Made by a program: the position numbers and the translations under genes. From Taeniopygia guttata (Eukaryota > Chordata > Aves > Passeriformes > Estrildidae): DNA of 64,000 bases. Below the pieces are notes generated by a model. It saw nothing but the letters and a program-made list of their open reading frames with translations, did not search any database and was not told the origin of the DNA. Location: positions 67,780,014-67,844,013 of the forward strand of contig NC_133063.1 in assembly GCF_048771995.1 (NCBI RefSeq). Reading direction: 5' to 3'. Of this stretch, positions 13,382 to 28,400 are shown piece after piece (position 1 is the first letter of the stretch; each line of letters starts with the position of its first letter).

Positions 13382-13455
13382 TCAACTGTTTCCTCGTTCT
13401 TCTCTCACAGTGGCTATGAATACTTCTTTGATGATCTCCTTATCCAAGTTCCTGC
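13382..13455 (-). CDS. ZNG1: ZNG1 exon 15 (terminal coding exon)
   Basis: 74 nt from the acceptor TATACAG to the stop TGA (13,384-13,382). It encodes [20 protein letters not shown] plus RGNS. The start matches the mammalian C-terminus, but the protein stops about 11 residues earlier and lacks the final cysteine-containing tail of the human protein. Confidence 0.92.
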
Positions 13456-16400
13456 CTGTATAGAGAAATAAAATATCTAACTGTATTTACAGTACATTAC
13501 AAAAAAACACACATACAAGTAGCTTCTTCTAACCTAAGAAGCATTTATTATATCAATCAGTGAGAATAGCAGTATTAAAATTAAGGCAACAACAGACTTC
13601 AAGCTGCACAAATAAGGGAAAGGGGAAAAAGTTGGTTATTTCTGGTAATAACACTTTGCACAACAAGTAAATAAATAGGAAATAGAAACACAGAACCTCA
13701 GCACTGCAAGCTTTTCAGAAACAAAACTGATTTTAAACATTTTAAAGCTATAATAACATTCCTTCTATTCCCACCACCCAATTTATAACTACAGATTTTA
13801 GAAATAACATTAAATATGCCAACATAATTTATGAAAGCTTAGTATTTTATTGATTTTATTTGGTTTGATCTTGGTGGCACTAATAGGGATAGTGTAGACT
13901 CCTCTCAGCTGCAATTCTGAACTTCAGTAGGTTTTGATGGATAAGCCTTTGAGAGAGTTATGCTGATCAGACTGCACTAATTCTGGCCAGTTTAGCCTGA
14001 TTGCTTTTCACTGGCTAAGTCTGTGAGACTGTCTATGAAAAAACGAGCTTCTAAAACTCAAACAAGGAGATGTGTAATTTCCTCTTACCAATTAGGACCA
14101 GCCTGTTTGTTCTCTTTTCATCTTCTTTCCAGGCAACTGAAGTCTCTTCTAGGTCATAGAGTTCATGGACACCTTGGACTATCACTTGATGAGATTTGCC
14201 TTGAATAGATACCAGTCCCTTATCAAAAAAATAATTGTTAGGGTATATAAACAAAACTTTAAAATATGTAAGAGGGGAAACAACTTTCAATCTAGTTCAA
14301 GCAGGGAATAGTACTTCTGGCACCTATGCACTTGTTAGTCAAAATAAACATATATTAACCATCAATACATCTCCTTGTAACATCCATTTTCAGATCTCCT
14401 TGTTTTGTTAAAGGCTAAGAATTACACTTTACTACACTTTGCCTTCTGTTCCTCATTGGTCAGTACCTAGCCTACCCAAGCAAAAATTAAATGTCATCAT
14501 CCACTATGCCTCTTTGAATACATGGTATTCAACAATGGGAGTCCATGAAAGCTTGCCCGCCAACAAAATAATGTAAAATGAACAAAAACGTTTGATTTCA
14601 GGTTAGCCCAATTAAGCTCTTATGCTTAGTGTTTACTTTTCTGAAACAAAATCTCTGAATATTGGAGAAAGAATAAACATTTATGAAGTAAAACAAAAGC
14701 AACAGTCTTAGAAGGGATCACAGTCAGCGTGAGTCCACTAACCCACATATCAAAAACTCTATTAAAACAGTTTTCATCACTTCACAGCACAATGTTCTAA
14801 AATATTTTAGTGGAACACATTCTGTAAAACATGTCTTATACTTCCTGGAAGTTCCTCCCAGAATTTGCCCTAAACCAGGACACTTCCCTAAAAAAAGAAA
14901 CACTTAAAAATATTTCATAAAATAGGTCTCCATTTGACTTATTAGTTGGAATTCTATAACTATTACTGCCAAAAAGGTTATGACTGCAGATAAAATATAA
15001 ATATAAAAGCAACAAACTCTGGAACCTGTTATGTAATTAGTTGCCTGGGGTTCATTTGCTTTGATATATTTTTCTGTGACTGCGGGACATCACACATATT
15101 ATCACAGGCTTCACATCTCATAAAGGATTAATTTGATTCCGATGCTCAATACATCAGAAATGTGCTTGTGCATGGCATTATTGCTTTTCAGGCAGCTTCA
15201 GATATATCCGTGGCTGTTCTCTTCTATTTGTCAGGAAGGAGAAGACCAGGATACTCTAATTTTGTTGCTGAGAAAGCAAAAAAACAACTTTCCTTCCAAT
15301 ACAACTAGAATAATTGTATTGCTATCTATGATGGTCACGTGTTCTCAGGAAAGAAACCAGAGCTTTACTTTCTTATATTCCTTAGAGCCTGACAAATGAC
15401 TGACTGGACTCTCATTGTTTACTTGGCTGCTTGGTATAAGGTAAGTGAAAGTAGATCCTGAATTGTCACCTCTACTCCTCTCAAAACCAAGCAACTGAAA
15501 AACATACGAAGTGCCCACGAAGATGAAAACTTATGAGCTGCATCTTTAAAACTATAGCCTGACAATACTGTAAAAAGCTGTTAATTGTAGACCACAACTA
15601 CTATTGCATACTTACATTACGCCAAATTGAATTTCTGCATATTATGGCAACAATTTTAAGTATACCTAGCAATCTGTAGGATGCAATCTACAGTATCCCA
15701 ACCCTAGATAAGTGAGATGGATGGTATCTTTCAAAGCAATGGAGGTAGAAAATGAAAAGTGATATGACTATGGCTTGATTTTTAACCCTGCACTGATGTC
15801 TGGGGACTGTACATGATCAATGTTTGTTCCTCTGCCAGCTATCTCTTTCTGAGTCATTCTTGGAATGACAACTTGCTACTCTCCATTTCATCTGCTCTGC
15901 TACACCTCTGATAGGTCTTTCATTGTGCTGTCATTGTGTTGACAGCATAATGCAGATTCTTAGGTGTAAAGACAAAAAGTACAAAACAAAAAGCTGATAA
16001 TTTCTGACTAACCTTCAGTCTTATGACATCCATGGTGCATCCAGTCTTATCTTTCACATTCTTCTCCCACAGAAGATTCTATGAAAAGAAAAAGTTGTTT
16101 CAATAAACAAAGTGGCATGGGATGAGTTTCTATAAAAAGCTACAATGATTTTTTGAGTTGACAGTGATGTGTTACTTACCTGAATAAAGAGATTTAAGTT
16201 TTCTTCTTTTATATTTCCTGGAATGTCAAATGTTACTGTAATTATAGCCTGCAAACAGAAAGATACACTTATTATTACTACACTGAATCAACATCCCATA
16301 ACAGTAATTTCAAAAATTGTTCTTTATAACTTGACCTCATAAAAAGGCAAGTATATGACAACATCAAATTTTTAAAAAAATCTCTATTTCTGTTCTACTC

Positions 16401-19400
16401 TAATTTGCTAAATTAAGTTCTACTTTTTGTTTCTGTTTGGGTGTGCACTTATAGGGCATACACAGTGCTTTGAATAGTTTAATGTCATTAGCTGCTACCA
16501 TGTAATTCTTTGCTGTAGAGACTATTATGATCAAGCTTTCAAATGTGGTTAACAATGCTATTTTTTTGGCTTACTCATCTTGATGACAGCTCCATCAGAG
16601 AAAAAATAATCAACATAGTTTTCATAAAAGGCAACCTGTACTTGCCTCATAAGAAAAGCTGTTTATAAACAGACTATGTAGGAATAGATTGAGAAAATCA
16701 AGATGTCTGAAGTTAAGTTTTGTGCCAAAGCAACCCCCATCTAACTGCTCAGGATCAATTATTATTAAAAAAAAAAAAAAAAAGAAAGAAAACACGCAGT
16801 TTAAAATTAACAATTTATTTAAAGACTAAATAATACATCTTATTTTTGTCACTATAACTGCTCAATGGTATGGAAGAACAGAGAATGACTTCCTGTAATG
16901 CCTTCAAACTACTACCTTCTGATGACTAGTCTAACTTAAGGGGGAAAAAAAATAAAGCAACAAGCAGCAAATGTTTGTCTAAGTAAACCAAGTAAACTTA
17001 TCTAAACAATCAAGAGTTAACATTCTGAGCAGCTTCAAAACACGTCAGACCCAAGTTCACTTTGCTCCAAGCACAGTGCAGTTTGTTTTGGTTGACCTTC
17101 AACGTGAAGATAATAAGCACACTTTGTCTTACAACAAGGACTTGCAGCCTACTGTGAGAAGTGTTCTGCCCTCAATATGCCTCAAATGTCTCAACAGTCA
17201 TCTTAAATATGTGGGTGTTAACTAAACACAGATACTAACAACTAAAGATGTCGAATGGCTCTGCACTACAAAATTAACAATAATTTCCTTAATAACACAA
17301 GGATACTATAACTCAACATTCAGGAAGGATTCTATTTAACCTTTTCATTTACTTTAGGGATCTATTAAGATTCTATTACTGAGTATATTTAAGAATTTTG
17401 ATTAAACAAAAACTATCAAAATTGTCATTGTAATTATAATTGATTAAAATGATTTTGTATTTTATCTTCAGTTCCAAAATTAAATTATAATTGCCTTTTC
17501 CTCTTTTTAAGACTAGCAACTTCACAGTTAAAATATGCAGCTTAAAAAGAAAACCACAGGATGTGTATGCATCATATTTTAGCTTAAAACTTAAATTAAA
17601 TCATAGAAAGCTTCTGCAAAAAGGTTTCTAAGATACTTTAAAAAATAGAAGTTTTTACTTTTTTGCAGCCACTGAGGGGACTGGTGGCCTATGGGTGAAC
17701 CCCATCCACCTAGGGACACCCCAGGGAGGACTGTTACCACAATTCAACCAGAGAGATTCTGTTTTGGACAGAAAACCTACAGGACAGACTGGCTGCAAAT
17801 TTACAACTTGTTTCTGCAAATACCTAAAAAAACCCCATAGTTCTATTTGGTTCACTAATACTCTCCATGGGACTCAACAAATTACATGACTGTCTGGAGC
17901 ACTGGAAGTTTATACGCTATTTTTGAAAGTGATAATATAGCCATTTAGAATCTATCTACAACAAAGTACATTCCTTTTGTGTAATTTAGGTCATCTTCCA
18001 AATACCTTAGAACACATTACTCCCTAACTGAAACCTTCTGAAACAGTAACAAAATCACCATGCAATATTGAACAGCTCTGTTGTTGCAAAAACATCAAAG
18101 CAGTATTTTTTGGTAATTACCTTATCTAGATGCGCTTGTGTTGTCTTTACATGCTCAAGCTTTTTCTGCAAACTGAAAATAAGTGAAGTTAATGCCGCAT
18201 TTATTTCATTTCAAAATTTTAAAAATTCCAGTATTGCAGAGCAAAGCTGAAATATCAAAGATAGACCACATATTCAGAATAAGTGCCAACAATTAATTTT
18301 GAATCTCAAAATAGAAATGTTTAATTATATTTGTTTGGTATAGTTAATTGTTTGTGTTAGAAAATTAGGCTTTTTAAAACATAAAGAGAATTATAGTCCA
18401 GATTTGCAATATTTTCAGCATTAAAAACATTTATACTTCAATGAACACAACACGCTTTCTGCAAAAAAGGCAAACTACATCATAAAAACAAGCAAGAAAA
18501 ATGAAACCACTAGAATTTATCAAGTTCAAAGATGTTGGTTTTTTTAGAAAACTATACGATTATTTGCAAATCAAGAAGAAAAGAATTTACAAACCTGTTG
18601 CTTGAGAGAAGAAAATCTCTAACACGAATTGAAATACTGTATACCAGCTTCCACTTCTCACCTGTACAGCTCACTTCTACTATGCAGTGTGCCTGCTAAC
18701 TTCAAACAGATACTCTCTACTCAATAAGACCTCAAGTTCAAGCTCTGCTTGGGAACTTCTTTTATGAAATAATATTTAGGGTCTTACTGCATCTTTTTGT
18801 GTGACAACAGAAAATTGTACTGCAGCTTTAGACTTCACATCCACATCTGTCTCAATTAATCAAGACAGCACAAAATTTCTTCAAATACCATCTTCTGTAC
18901 TATTTCTATTTTCTTTCTATATTGTCAATAACACACAGGAAGAAACACTGTAGCAGAAGTTACTGTGATGCCCTCTGCCACTTCAGAAAAGATTGCCCAT
19001 AAAAATCCCTCCTCCTAATTTGATGACTGTAAAATTTTAAGAAGCCTTTATGGTGGGGAAAGATCTCACTGTCTGCTACAGAAGTAACATTTTACATTCC
19101 TATTTCTCCTATTTACTTTGTTTTGCTGTCTTCTTCTCATACTGCCCTTCACAGAATCCACAATTCATGATGCGTTTCCTGTGACTTCAGGGTGTATACA
19201 GACTACAACGTTCTACCACACTGTGACACCAAACAGATGTTGCATCTGTCTGCTGACAGAAATCCTTCCTGCAGTATGCCATTAAAAGAAAAAAATTATT
19301 AATGTATTGTGGTGCTGGATGCAAAGAGTTTTTCTTCTCAGGTGATGGCACTGAAACCACCGCTAATATTTTATGTAAGAATTTCTGTGTCTAGGGACTA

Positions 19401-22400
19401 AAACCAGGGTAAGCAATTTCGCTGTGCTGAGCTCAAACATATACAAAATAGACTGAACTTCTTTTAAGGAGTCTACAATCTTCTTCACAATTTAGAATTT
19501 GTCTTTAAATGCTGACATTTTAGAGTGTTTCCTCTGTTTTAACACCAAATATTGAGACACTCTAAGTAATTGAGTGAGATAAGAGAGAAGATTAGCCTGA
19601 GGAAAGTAATAAAGATTTTTTTTTGTCAGTTCCTTAAGAACTTTCTCAGATCTGTGGAGTGCAGCAAACTAGTAAACTTCACAGAACACTACCTAATATT
19701 ACAAATAATCAGATCTAACTGTGAACTGCTGTTAACAGGAACAATATTTTTCTGGTTCACATATTTTTACTGCTTTAACTCTGCTGTGTGGCTCCAGCAT
19801 GAGTCAATTCAGTTAGCTGATTCACTATAAGAACTTGGAATATGGGGTTATGATCTGGCTTACAAACTAATAGTTATCTATTGCCGCTAAAGGATATATC
19901 AGTCTCCCTCCTCCCTTAACTTTGTTTTGGATGCCTAGTTTGGTATCTCCCTGATACTGCCATTGGTAGAAATCTTAAAACAAATACCACAGTATTTCAC
20001 TGATTAGACAAAAGCCAGTGCCAGCAAAAAACAGACAAAACCTATCATTTTGATAGTACTGTACCAGTTCAGACGGAAATCTCACAAGCACATGTTATCT
20101 AACAGAGGTCACTAATTTGCATGTCCTGCAATTTCTCCCTAGTGTGAATAAGGAATTTGCTCCATTCCATTATGTGAAGTGAAAAGTCTGTATCCAGGAA
20201 GAGAATGAAGCTGATACTACCCTCTTCTTCCCTCCTTTCCTTTACGATTGCTCCAGAACTCCAGTACTTTGCTGTGCTTCAGCACTCACATGAACAGAAA
20301 GACATTTCCCCCTTCCTTCCCATTTTATTTCTGCACCCATCCAGGATGCTGAATCATGCATTCAGCATTAAAAAACCCCAGGAATGACAAACGCAGTTAT
20401 TAGAATTTGTAGAGCCTTTATTTGCTGTAGAACCTCAGTACCTCTTTCTTTCATGTGAAATCTACAGAGGCCTCCATTTCACCATGATAAAAAGGAGAAA
20501 AATTTTGAAATGCTTTAAAAGAACCAGAGAAGTGTACAAATCTACTCTGATACTAAACCAATACTTGCATTTCGGGGAGAAAACCCAACCAACCATACAT
20601 ATTCTGGCTCATTTAACTTTTTAAGATCAAAAAGGTTTTTGCCAGCATTTGAAGAAGAAAGGAATTCCATTTGATATTACCACTTATGGCTGCCCTGGTC
20701 TAGACAGGACAGACTAAACTAGAATTTCTAACAGAAACTCAGATGCAAATTTGAGCCAGGATTTCAGTGTGTCAGTTGCATACACAGGTATTTTTATTTA
20801 ATAGAAGACAATAAAATTATCACCATACCTTACTCCAGATAAACTGTCAAAAGCATGTAGATCCAAGACATTAGAGAGATCAACTCTAAAGAGAGGGGAA
20901 AATGAAAGTTTTGTATTTTTCATGTATTTAAATGTCAGGTTTTAAAGGTGTTCACTGAAGCTAATGTTTCTTTTCTTGTCTATCAGACTAATGCCGCTAA
21001 TACCTAGCCGTATATTTGGATATCAGTGCTTGGTACGGTCTTCTACAAGGAAATGCTGTGTTTTGTTACACAATAACACGTAAGTACAGAAACAAAATTT
21101 TAAAAATTTTACTGTTTTACAGTAAAAGACAAGGCATTTCAAAAAATATTATAAAATCCCTTATAATGGATGCCTGAATAATAAATTATTTTCCCTGAAG
21201 GAGAAAAGGAACCTTGAGCCTCTCAAGATAGACATAAACCCCTGGAATACATGTAGCTTATACTGACACACTGTTAGCAAACACAACTGAAAACGACTTT
21301 ATGAGGGAAGCACTACTACTAGGAATTTCAACTTTACAATTTGAAACAGACAAAAGAAAAATGTAATACAGAATAGGCAGTACCAATCATATCTGCTTAC
21401 AAGAATGGCTACCTATAAACTTACATAAGAAACTTTTCTTCACAAAGTAATACAAACTACTGATTTCACTGCTAATAGCAACTGACAGCTTTTCATATGC
21501 AATTAATGACATTTGGCTAAATAAAAAGAACATGACAAGTAAAAAAACACCCACCTCTAGAATACAACCAGAATCATTAAACTTTTACATCCAACAGCAG
21601 TTGTACCAAGCAGTTTCTAAGATTAAAGACTTATAACGGAATACAGAAACAATTAATGTGTAAAATTCATGACCAGCTCAGTGTCAGCTGTTTTCAGCAG
21701 TGTTCTAAAAAATCACATAGTAACCCTCCCTTTTAAATGCGGGCTTTTGAAGGACAAACCCCTCTAAAAAAGGGTATGTCCTCAAATAACATGCCAATAA
21801 ATTAATTTTGTGCTTATTTCACATTTGGAATGTTTAATAATGGAAGATACAGTATGTTTCATTTACAGAGCAATATTTACAAGTAACGAAGAGTTGTCAT
21901 GGAGGACTCAATCTGAGGCCCACTTTATCTCATATTCAACAAATAGTGCTAGCTGGCATCAGACATCATACAATATGTAAAGAGATCAAATGCTGGATCT
22001 CCCCGTAATGGTATTTAAAACACAAATAATGTAGTTCAGTATCTTCTTCAAAATTGGTCCTATCACCCAACAACAGCAAGTATTTTTCTCTACAATTTCA
22101 AACTACATTTGACAATAACTTTAAAAAGCCAAGTATACTTTATTTAGGTTATGACTATTACCTTCCCTTTAAATCTGTTTAAATCAAAAGCCTATATTTT
22201 ATGAACACTGACCACAATAATCCAATAATTGCTGTCAAAGTGCACAAATCAGTCCCAGCAGTCTGGAAGATATACTGCCCTCCTAATGATCCTGGGAATA
22301 CAGTATCCATTTAAGTCCTTATTAAAGAAGATCAGAAATCTGAGTCAGAATTTCAATTAAAAATCAATTAAAAATAGCAAAAACCACTGCAATGATTTCT

Positions 22401-25400
22401 TTTTTTTTTTTTTTTTTTTGTTCTTGTAACTTCCTTTCACTGCTTTCAAAGTAATCTTGTAGTAACAACTTATTTGCAGCAGCAATGAGAATAATATTTA
22501 AGGTGACACAATTGAAGGAAAACACTGTAGTGCACATGCCCAATTATTAGCTCAAAACCAGCCTGGCCATGCAAGCTGCTCTTCAGTCACAAGGTTGGTT
22601 CACAGCACAATTTTGTGACCAAGAAGGCCAAGGGTGTCCTGAGGTGCATTAGGAAGAGCATTGCCAGCAGTCCATGAGAGCCAATCCTGCCCCTCCAGTC
22701 AGCTCTAGTAAGGCTGCGCCTGGAGTTCTGTGCCCAGTTATGGGCTCCTCAGCACAGGGGAGACATGGAGCTCCTGAGGGGAGTCCAGGGTAGGGCAACA
22801 AAGATGTTTAAAGAACTGGAGCACCTCACTAATGAGGAAAGTCTGAGGGAGCTGGGCCTGTTCAGACTCAATAAGATGACTGAGAGGGGATCTCCTCAGT
22901 GTATAGAAATATCTGAAGGGAGGGTGCCAGAGGATGGACCAGCTCTCAGTGCTGCCAGGCAACAGGCAGAAACTGACACACAGTAAGTTCCACTTGAACA
23001 TGAGCAAGAACTACTTGGGTGACCAAGCACTGGAACAGATTGCCCAGAGAGGCTGTGGGGTGTCCTTCATGGGGGATACTCAAGAACCATCTGGACACCA
23101 TCCTGTCCCATGTGCTCTGGGATGACCCTGCTAGGCAAGAGGGTTGGACAAGATGACCCACTGTGCTCTCTTCCAACCTCATTCCTTCTGGCATTCTGTG
23201 ATATGAACACTAACAAATAAAAACGTAATTCCTCAAAATTTTTTTCTAGATGCTTATTCATAAAATAAATATTGGATTAAATATTTCTAATTCAGTAATT
23301 TTCCTTTAGTAAAGCTGATTTAATAGAACACTTTGAACTGTCACTACATAAGCAGGATCTAGTACCTAGTAATAGTGGCAATTTAATACCTTGATCTTTG
23401 CGTCTCTAGAATTTTAACAAATCCATTTATTGACCTAAAATAAAACAGAAAAATCATTAGTTAGATGAAAATATAACCATGACATATTGTTTGAATACGT
23501 TAACCGTGGACAGCATCACGTGAAATAGCATCCCAACTATGGTATTATCTTGTTAAATAACTATCAGATATGGGCTGATAGTTATTTAGCAAGCTAATAA
23601 TATGTTCCACTAACAGCTGGGCAACCTCATAAGTTCTGACAACATGATACCTCCAGTGAGAACAGCATTTTCCCATCCAAAGCTATTCACAATACATTCT
23701 GCTCAATCTAAGCATTTTTATTTTCATATTTCAAAAAACTAATATAGTTGTAAAGTATTTTAAAATGTTAATGTTTAATTTGCCTTATCATGGTATTGAT
23801 AGAAAAGAGTAATGTCTTCGACCATTGGTTCTTCTGCTCCCATGACAATTGTTTGGGACTTCCTCTATATATCTTTGCATTTGCTAGTGAACTCATATTT
23901 ACTGGCAGACTTTTTTCCACTTCTGCTAATTCTCAAAAATGGTAACAGCTGCTCAGAAATGTAAAAACATAAACACTTAAGACAAAGGCCTGTCCTTAAT
24001 AAAGGCCTGCCCTTGTAAATAACATCTAATATTACCCAGACAGACAAAATGCTAAGATTGTGTAAGTACATAGAAGTACTGAAATATCTTTAGCAAGAGG
24101 CTAAAGATAAATTTTCTCTTGTAATTTATCAAATTTTGCCACTCCAATAATAAGCTTTAATTTCTATTCTAACAGCAGTAAAGAAGTAACTATGTTAAAA
24201 TTAATTTTTGATGAAGTAGTGTTACAGTCACATCAAAGTTTCATACCTCACAGATGTTCTGACTTTATTCAATTCTTCCTCTGAAACCAAATCAGTTTTA
24301 TTGATGATTATAAGATCAGCTAATGCAACCTGCCTATGTATTAAGAAAAAAAAAGAGAAAAAGACATCACTAACAAACAAAACTTTATCTGTAAGGCAGA
24401 AACATAATCTCTCCCATGGTGCCAAAGATAGATCAAAATTGTTAGTACAGAAGGGCAAACATTAATCAAACTAGAACATCATGGAGAATGACTAAAGTAC
24501 TGCTGACTTTTCCTCAATATGTTCTTCTGTGCCCTAACAGACCAAATCAAGGCTTGCTAGATTCTTTTATTTTGGGGTTGTTTTGTTTGTTTGTTTGGAT
24601 TTTTATGTCATCTAATCCAAAGTGGTTAGTGATTTAACAACTTTACAAATCCCTATTTGCCTTGCATGTGGTCCTTGTAATGCAATACTTGAAGTCTCTT
24701 TGTTTTATGAAGACTTCAGCTGTTACAATAACCCTTAATTATTGTGGCTCCACATTTATTAAAAAGTATTCCTCTATTGCCAGTTCTGTTTCAAGCATGG
24801 TACATCCTAACACGAAATTTCCCCAACACAGGTACTTCTAATTTATTTAAATAAAATCCCATCACTATTAGAATAGAAGAGTCCGTTCTTGGCAGAAAGA
24901 TTAAATGAAGCATTTATGAACATTTTACCCCATTACACCAATCTACCTCCGTTGATGCAAAGCAGGAGAAAAAAAGCCCTATTAAGAAATCCATTTCCAG
25001 TCAACTTTTATATAGTGAAATTCCCAACTTGATATATAAAATTAATTTCTACATCCATACCGAGATGCTTCATTAATAAGGCCTTCTGGTTTCTCCTCTG
25101 TCAAGTGCTAAACAAAAATTAAAATAACTGGATTAATAATATTCAATTTAATTTAAATTCATTTGCAATTGAAGAAAGCCAAATCAAATTCTGTTGAGGT
25201 GTGTTTTTCAACAAGGTATTGAGGAAGATGGCATCCGGAATCTTTCTCTTAAATGATAGTGAAGAAGTACATTTATACATTCACCATTATAGAGATTTAT
25301 AAATAGCTTAAAGCAAACTCTTCTAAATTCTTCTAACTCTTCCAGCTCTTAAGCATTATTATTAGAATGCTAAAGAGTTGGAAAACTTTCTAATATTTAT

Positions 25401-28400
25401 TTTAATTACTTTTCAGCTTTACAATGAAGTTAAAATTTACCGTGACATATAGAAACAATGAAAAAATATATCTGGAAGAAAATGAAGGCTCAGTTATTTT
25501 ACAAATGAGTGTGAACTCAACTAACTAACAAAACACAGGCTAGGCTTGCAACACAGCATTTCATACATGTAGCTTCACAGTCTTTTCATCTGGAAGGAAA
25601 ACACAAACTACTTTGATAGTAAAACTGGTAGCTTTTTCCAAGTTCATATGAATAAACCACTGCTCTTTGGCAAGTCTGTCCAAAATCAGAAGGTACAGGA
25701 GTTTCAGTATCATCTCCACTTGTCTGCCCAAGCTAGTGTCTTCACAGAAGAACTAGTGAAAAGGGAAATAAAATACCTGCATCTCAAGCTTACTTAATTT
25801 AGGCACAGCAACAGACTATACTGAAGCAGGAAAGGTCTAGCTACAAGTTATTTTCTGCCCATTTTGTCATGGAGGTAGCAGTTTCTAGGAGTAAAATGTC
25901 ACAGACATCTGAATGAAGTAAAACTTCAAACTGATGCTGCAATATTAGTAAGAACTTGCCACTTATGCTTACATCACTAGGAAAGTTAGAGTCCTGCGCC
26001 CTCGTCCATCAGTTCTAAATGTACCAGGAATATTACTTTAAAATCTCAGTTTCAAACCACAGAAATACCAAATTAAAAGTGGAATGAATGGTCATGGGAA
26101 ATAAATAGCTTTTTAAAAACCTAGGAAACTTCTTTCTTTATTGGAATTATCAGGCATCTAACAGTATTTTACTTGTAGAAAAGTAAAAATAGGTTATTGC
26201 ATACTATGAGTCTATCATGTAAAAAGAAACAAAAACTATTTCCTGATTGTGCACAGCCTAAGCAGAGAATTGTTATGATGACTCTCAGGAACCTCTCCTA
26301 TAACCTTTTCTTTATAATCCTCTGTGTATTTATTCTATTCAATTAATGTTTAGGTTTGTTGCCCTGAAAAGAGCAAATGTCGTAGTCCAGATGTCAGTAG
26401 TCTTGGAAGTTGAGGATTGCAACCTCAAGCAGTCCAACTGTTTGCCCTCAATTAAAGAAATTAGTATTTCAGATTGCTGTATGACAAACCTGTTAGATTG
26501 ATAACACATGGCATCAATTAGCATGGAGATGGTGGTATGGTTGGTCACAGGGCATGTTTGTCAGCTTTTCTTGAAATGGGTTGGTTCTTTGAGCGTGGCA
26601 TACTTAAATTGCTGCCCAATGTCCTTACCTGTATGGCTTTCAAAGTTCTTTGAATAATAAGCAGCTGCTGAGGTCAGGCTTTGCAGTCAGAGGAACTAAA
26701 CAAGTTAGCAAGTCCTTCTATACCAAAGTTTACTTAGTACACAACTGAAAAAGTCTGAAGTTCCTACTATTCTAGGTAGATGTCAGTGTTTTACAGGTTT
26801 ACTGATTAGATAATGTAGGTTTTCATTGAGGTGCCCAAAGTAATAGTAGATAGAAAATTTGAATGTTTCAAAACATTTTTGTGTTGTTTCTGTTATATTA
26901 CTTGAAAGTCTAGCATTTGAAAAACTAATTTTCAGTAATAATTTAGTGCTGCTCTGTGCAGGACAATTATGTTTTATTTAAGACAGTAATTCAGCACTGC
27001 ACGAAGAAAATGATAAACAGAACAACATTTTAGCAAGCAATAAAACACATCTGAATTAGTACGAGGGAACCCAGCTGAAAAGGGGCTGACCTAAAACATG
27101 ATATGATTTCTTGTGATAGTTGAGCTGATTTAGAAGATAGTGACTGCTTGGAAGAGCAAATTACCCATTCCCCTCACTCTTCTACCAACTTCTCCACAAA
27201 AGTTCTCGCAGAACACAATGAACTTGCCAAACTGCTATGAGGTTAGATTTGTTCTCTTCCATTCCAACACAAATCGATGAGAGGACAGGACTGCTAATTT
27301 GATTCACCCTTTTGGTAAGTCATGTATGAGATAAGCACAAATGCAAGGAGAAACCCATGCAATCCAAACAAAAAAACCCTTACATAGGAAGAATTACTCT
27401 CTTATTTTTAAACCATTATTCTTGTGAGCCACCTGCAGCCATTTTAAATGCAGAGATATTAAAAACACTTTCACAGCATGGAACTTCTATAGGATTGTTA
27501 TAGATGGGTAATGCAGTGGCTGGCTCCTGCAATTATAGAATGAATATTATGTGTATGTTAAGAGAAGTTCTATTAATGTATAGTTACATTATTGTGATTT
27601 CTTGTTTGGATGTTCTCTGTTCTCCCCACAGTCTCCTTTCCCCCCTGTATGGTTGCCAAGAGAGGTACAATTGACAAATAGAGTACAACAGGGACTAGAG
27701 GGCCAGCTCAAGTTGGCCTCTGTACTCACCCTGCAAGATACACCAGCTATGGGTAGCAACCCCATGGGCAGGGATACCAGACCTCTGTGATTCCCTTTTG
27801 TCTGCTCCAACAGTTCATGTCCAATTCACGTCACCAACTCCACCAATCATTTTACTTAAGCAAAACCTGAGGTTTTTTTCTCCCTGATACCACTGTCCTC
27901 ACTCACATCAACAGATACTATTATGACTCATCCAAAATTAAACTGGACTCAAGAGAAGTAAGAGTAGATCATCAAAATTAAAAATGGGAATTAATTGCTT
28001 GAGCCAAATGACTTACAGAAAAGAAAAAGGGGGGTTTGTTATAGATGGTTAATGCAATGGTTGGCTCTCGCAATTAAGAGATTAATATTTTATGTATGAG
28101 AAGTTTGATTTGTTGTTTGGATGTCCAATTTTCTTGCTAGAGTCCCCCTTTCCCCCTTGTATGGTCTTTCTCCTTATTCAGTCCTTTTGTTGTATTTTGT
28201 TAAGGTTTAATAAACCTTTGAAATTTTAAGAGTGAGCAGCATTTCTCACAATGATGAAAGCATTTTTTTGTATGGTCACTTTGTTTTTGAATCCTGCCAA
28301 ATCAGTACCCAATCAAAGCAGTAACCTCCTAAGTTATTAAGTTGCAAATAGTTATATTTACACCCACCTATTATCAAAAAACCCAAAAAAAGGGAAAGAA

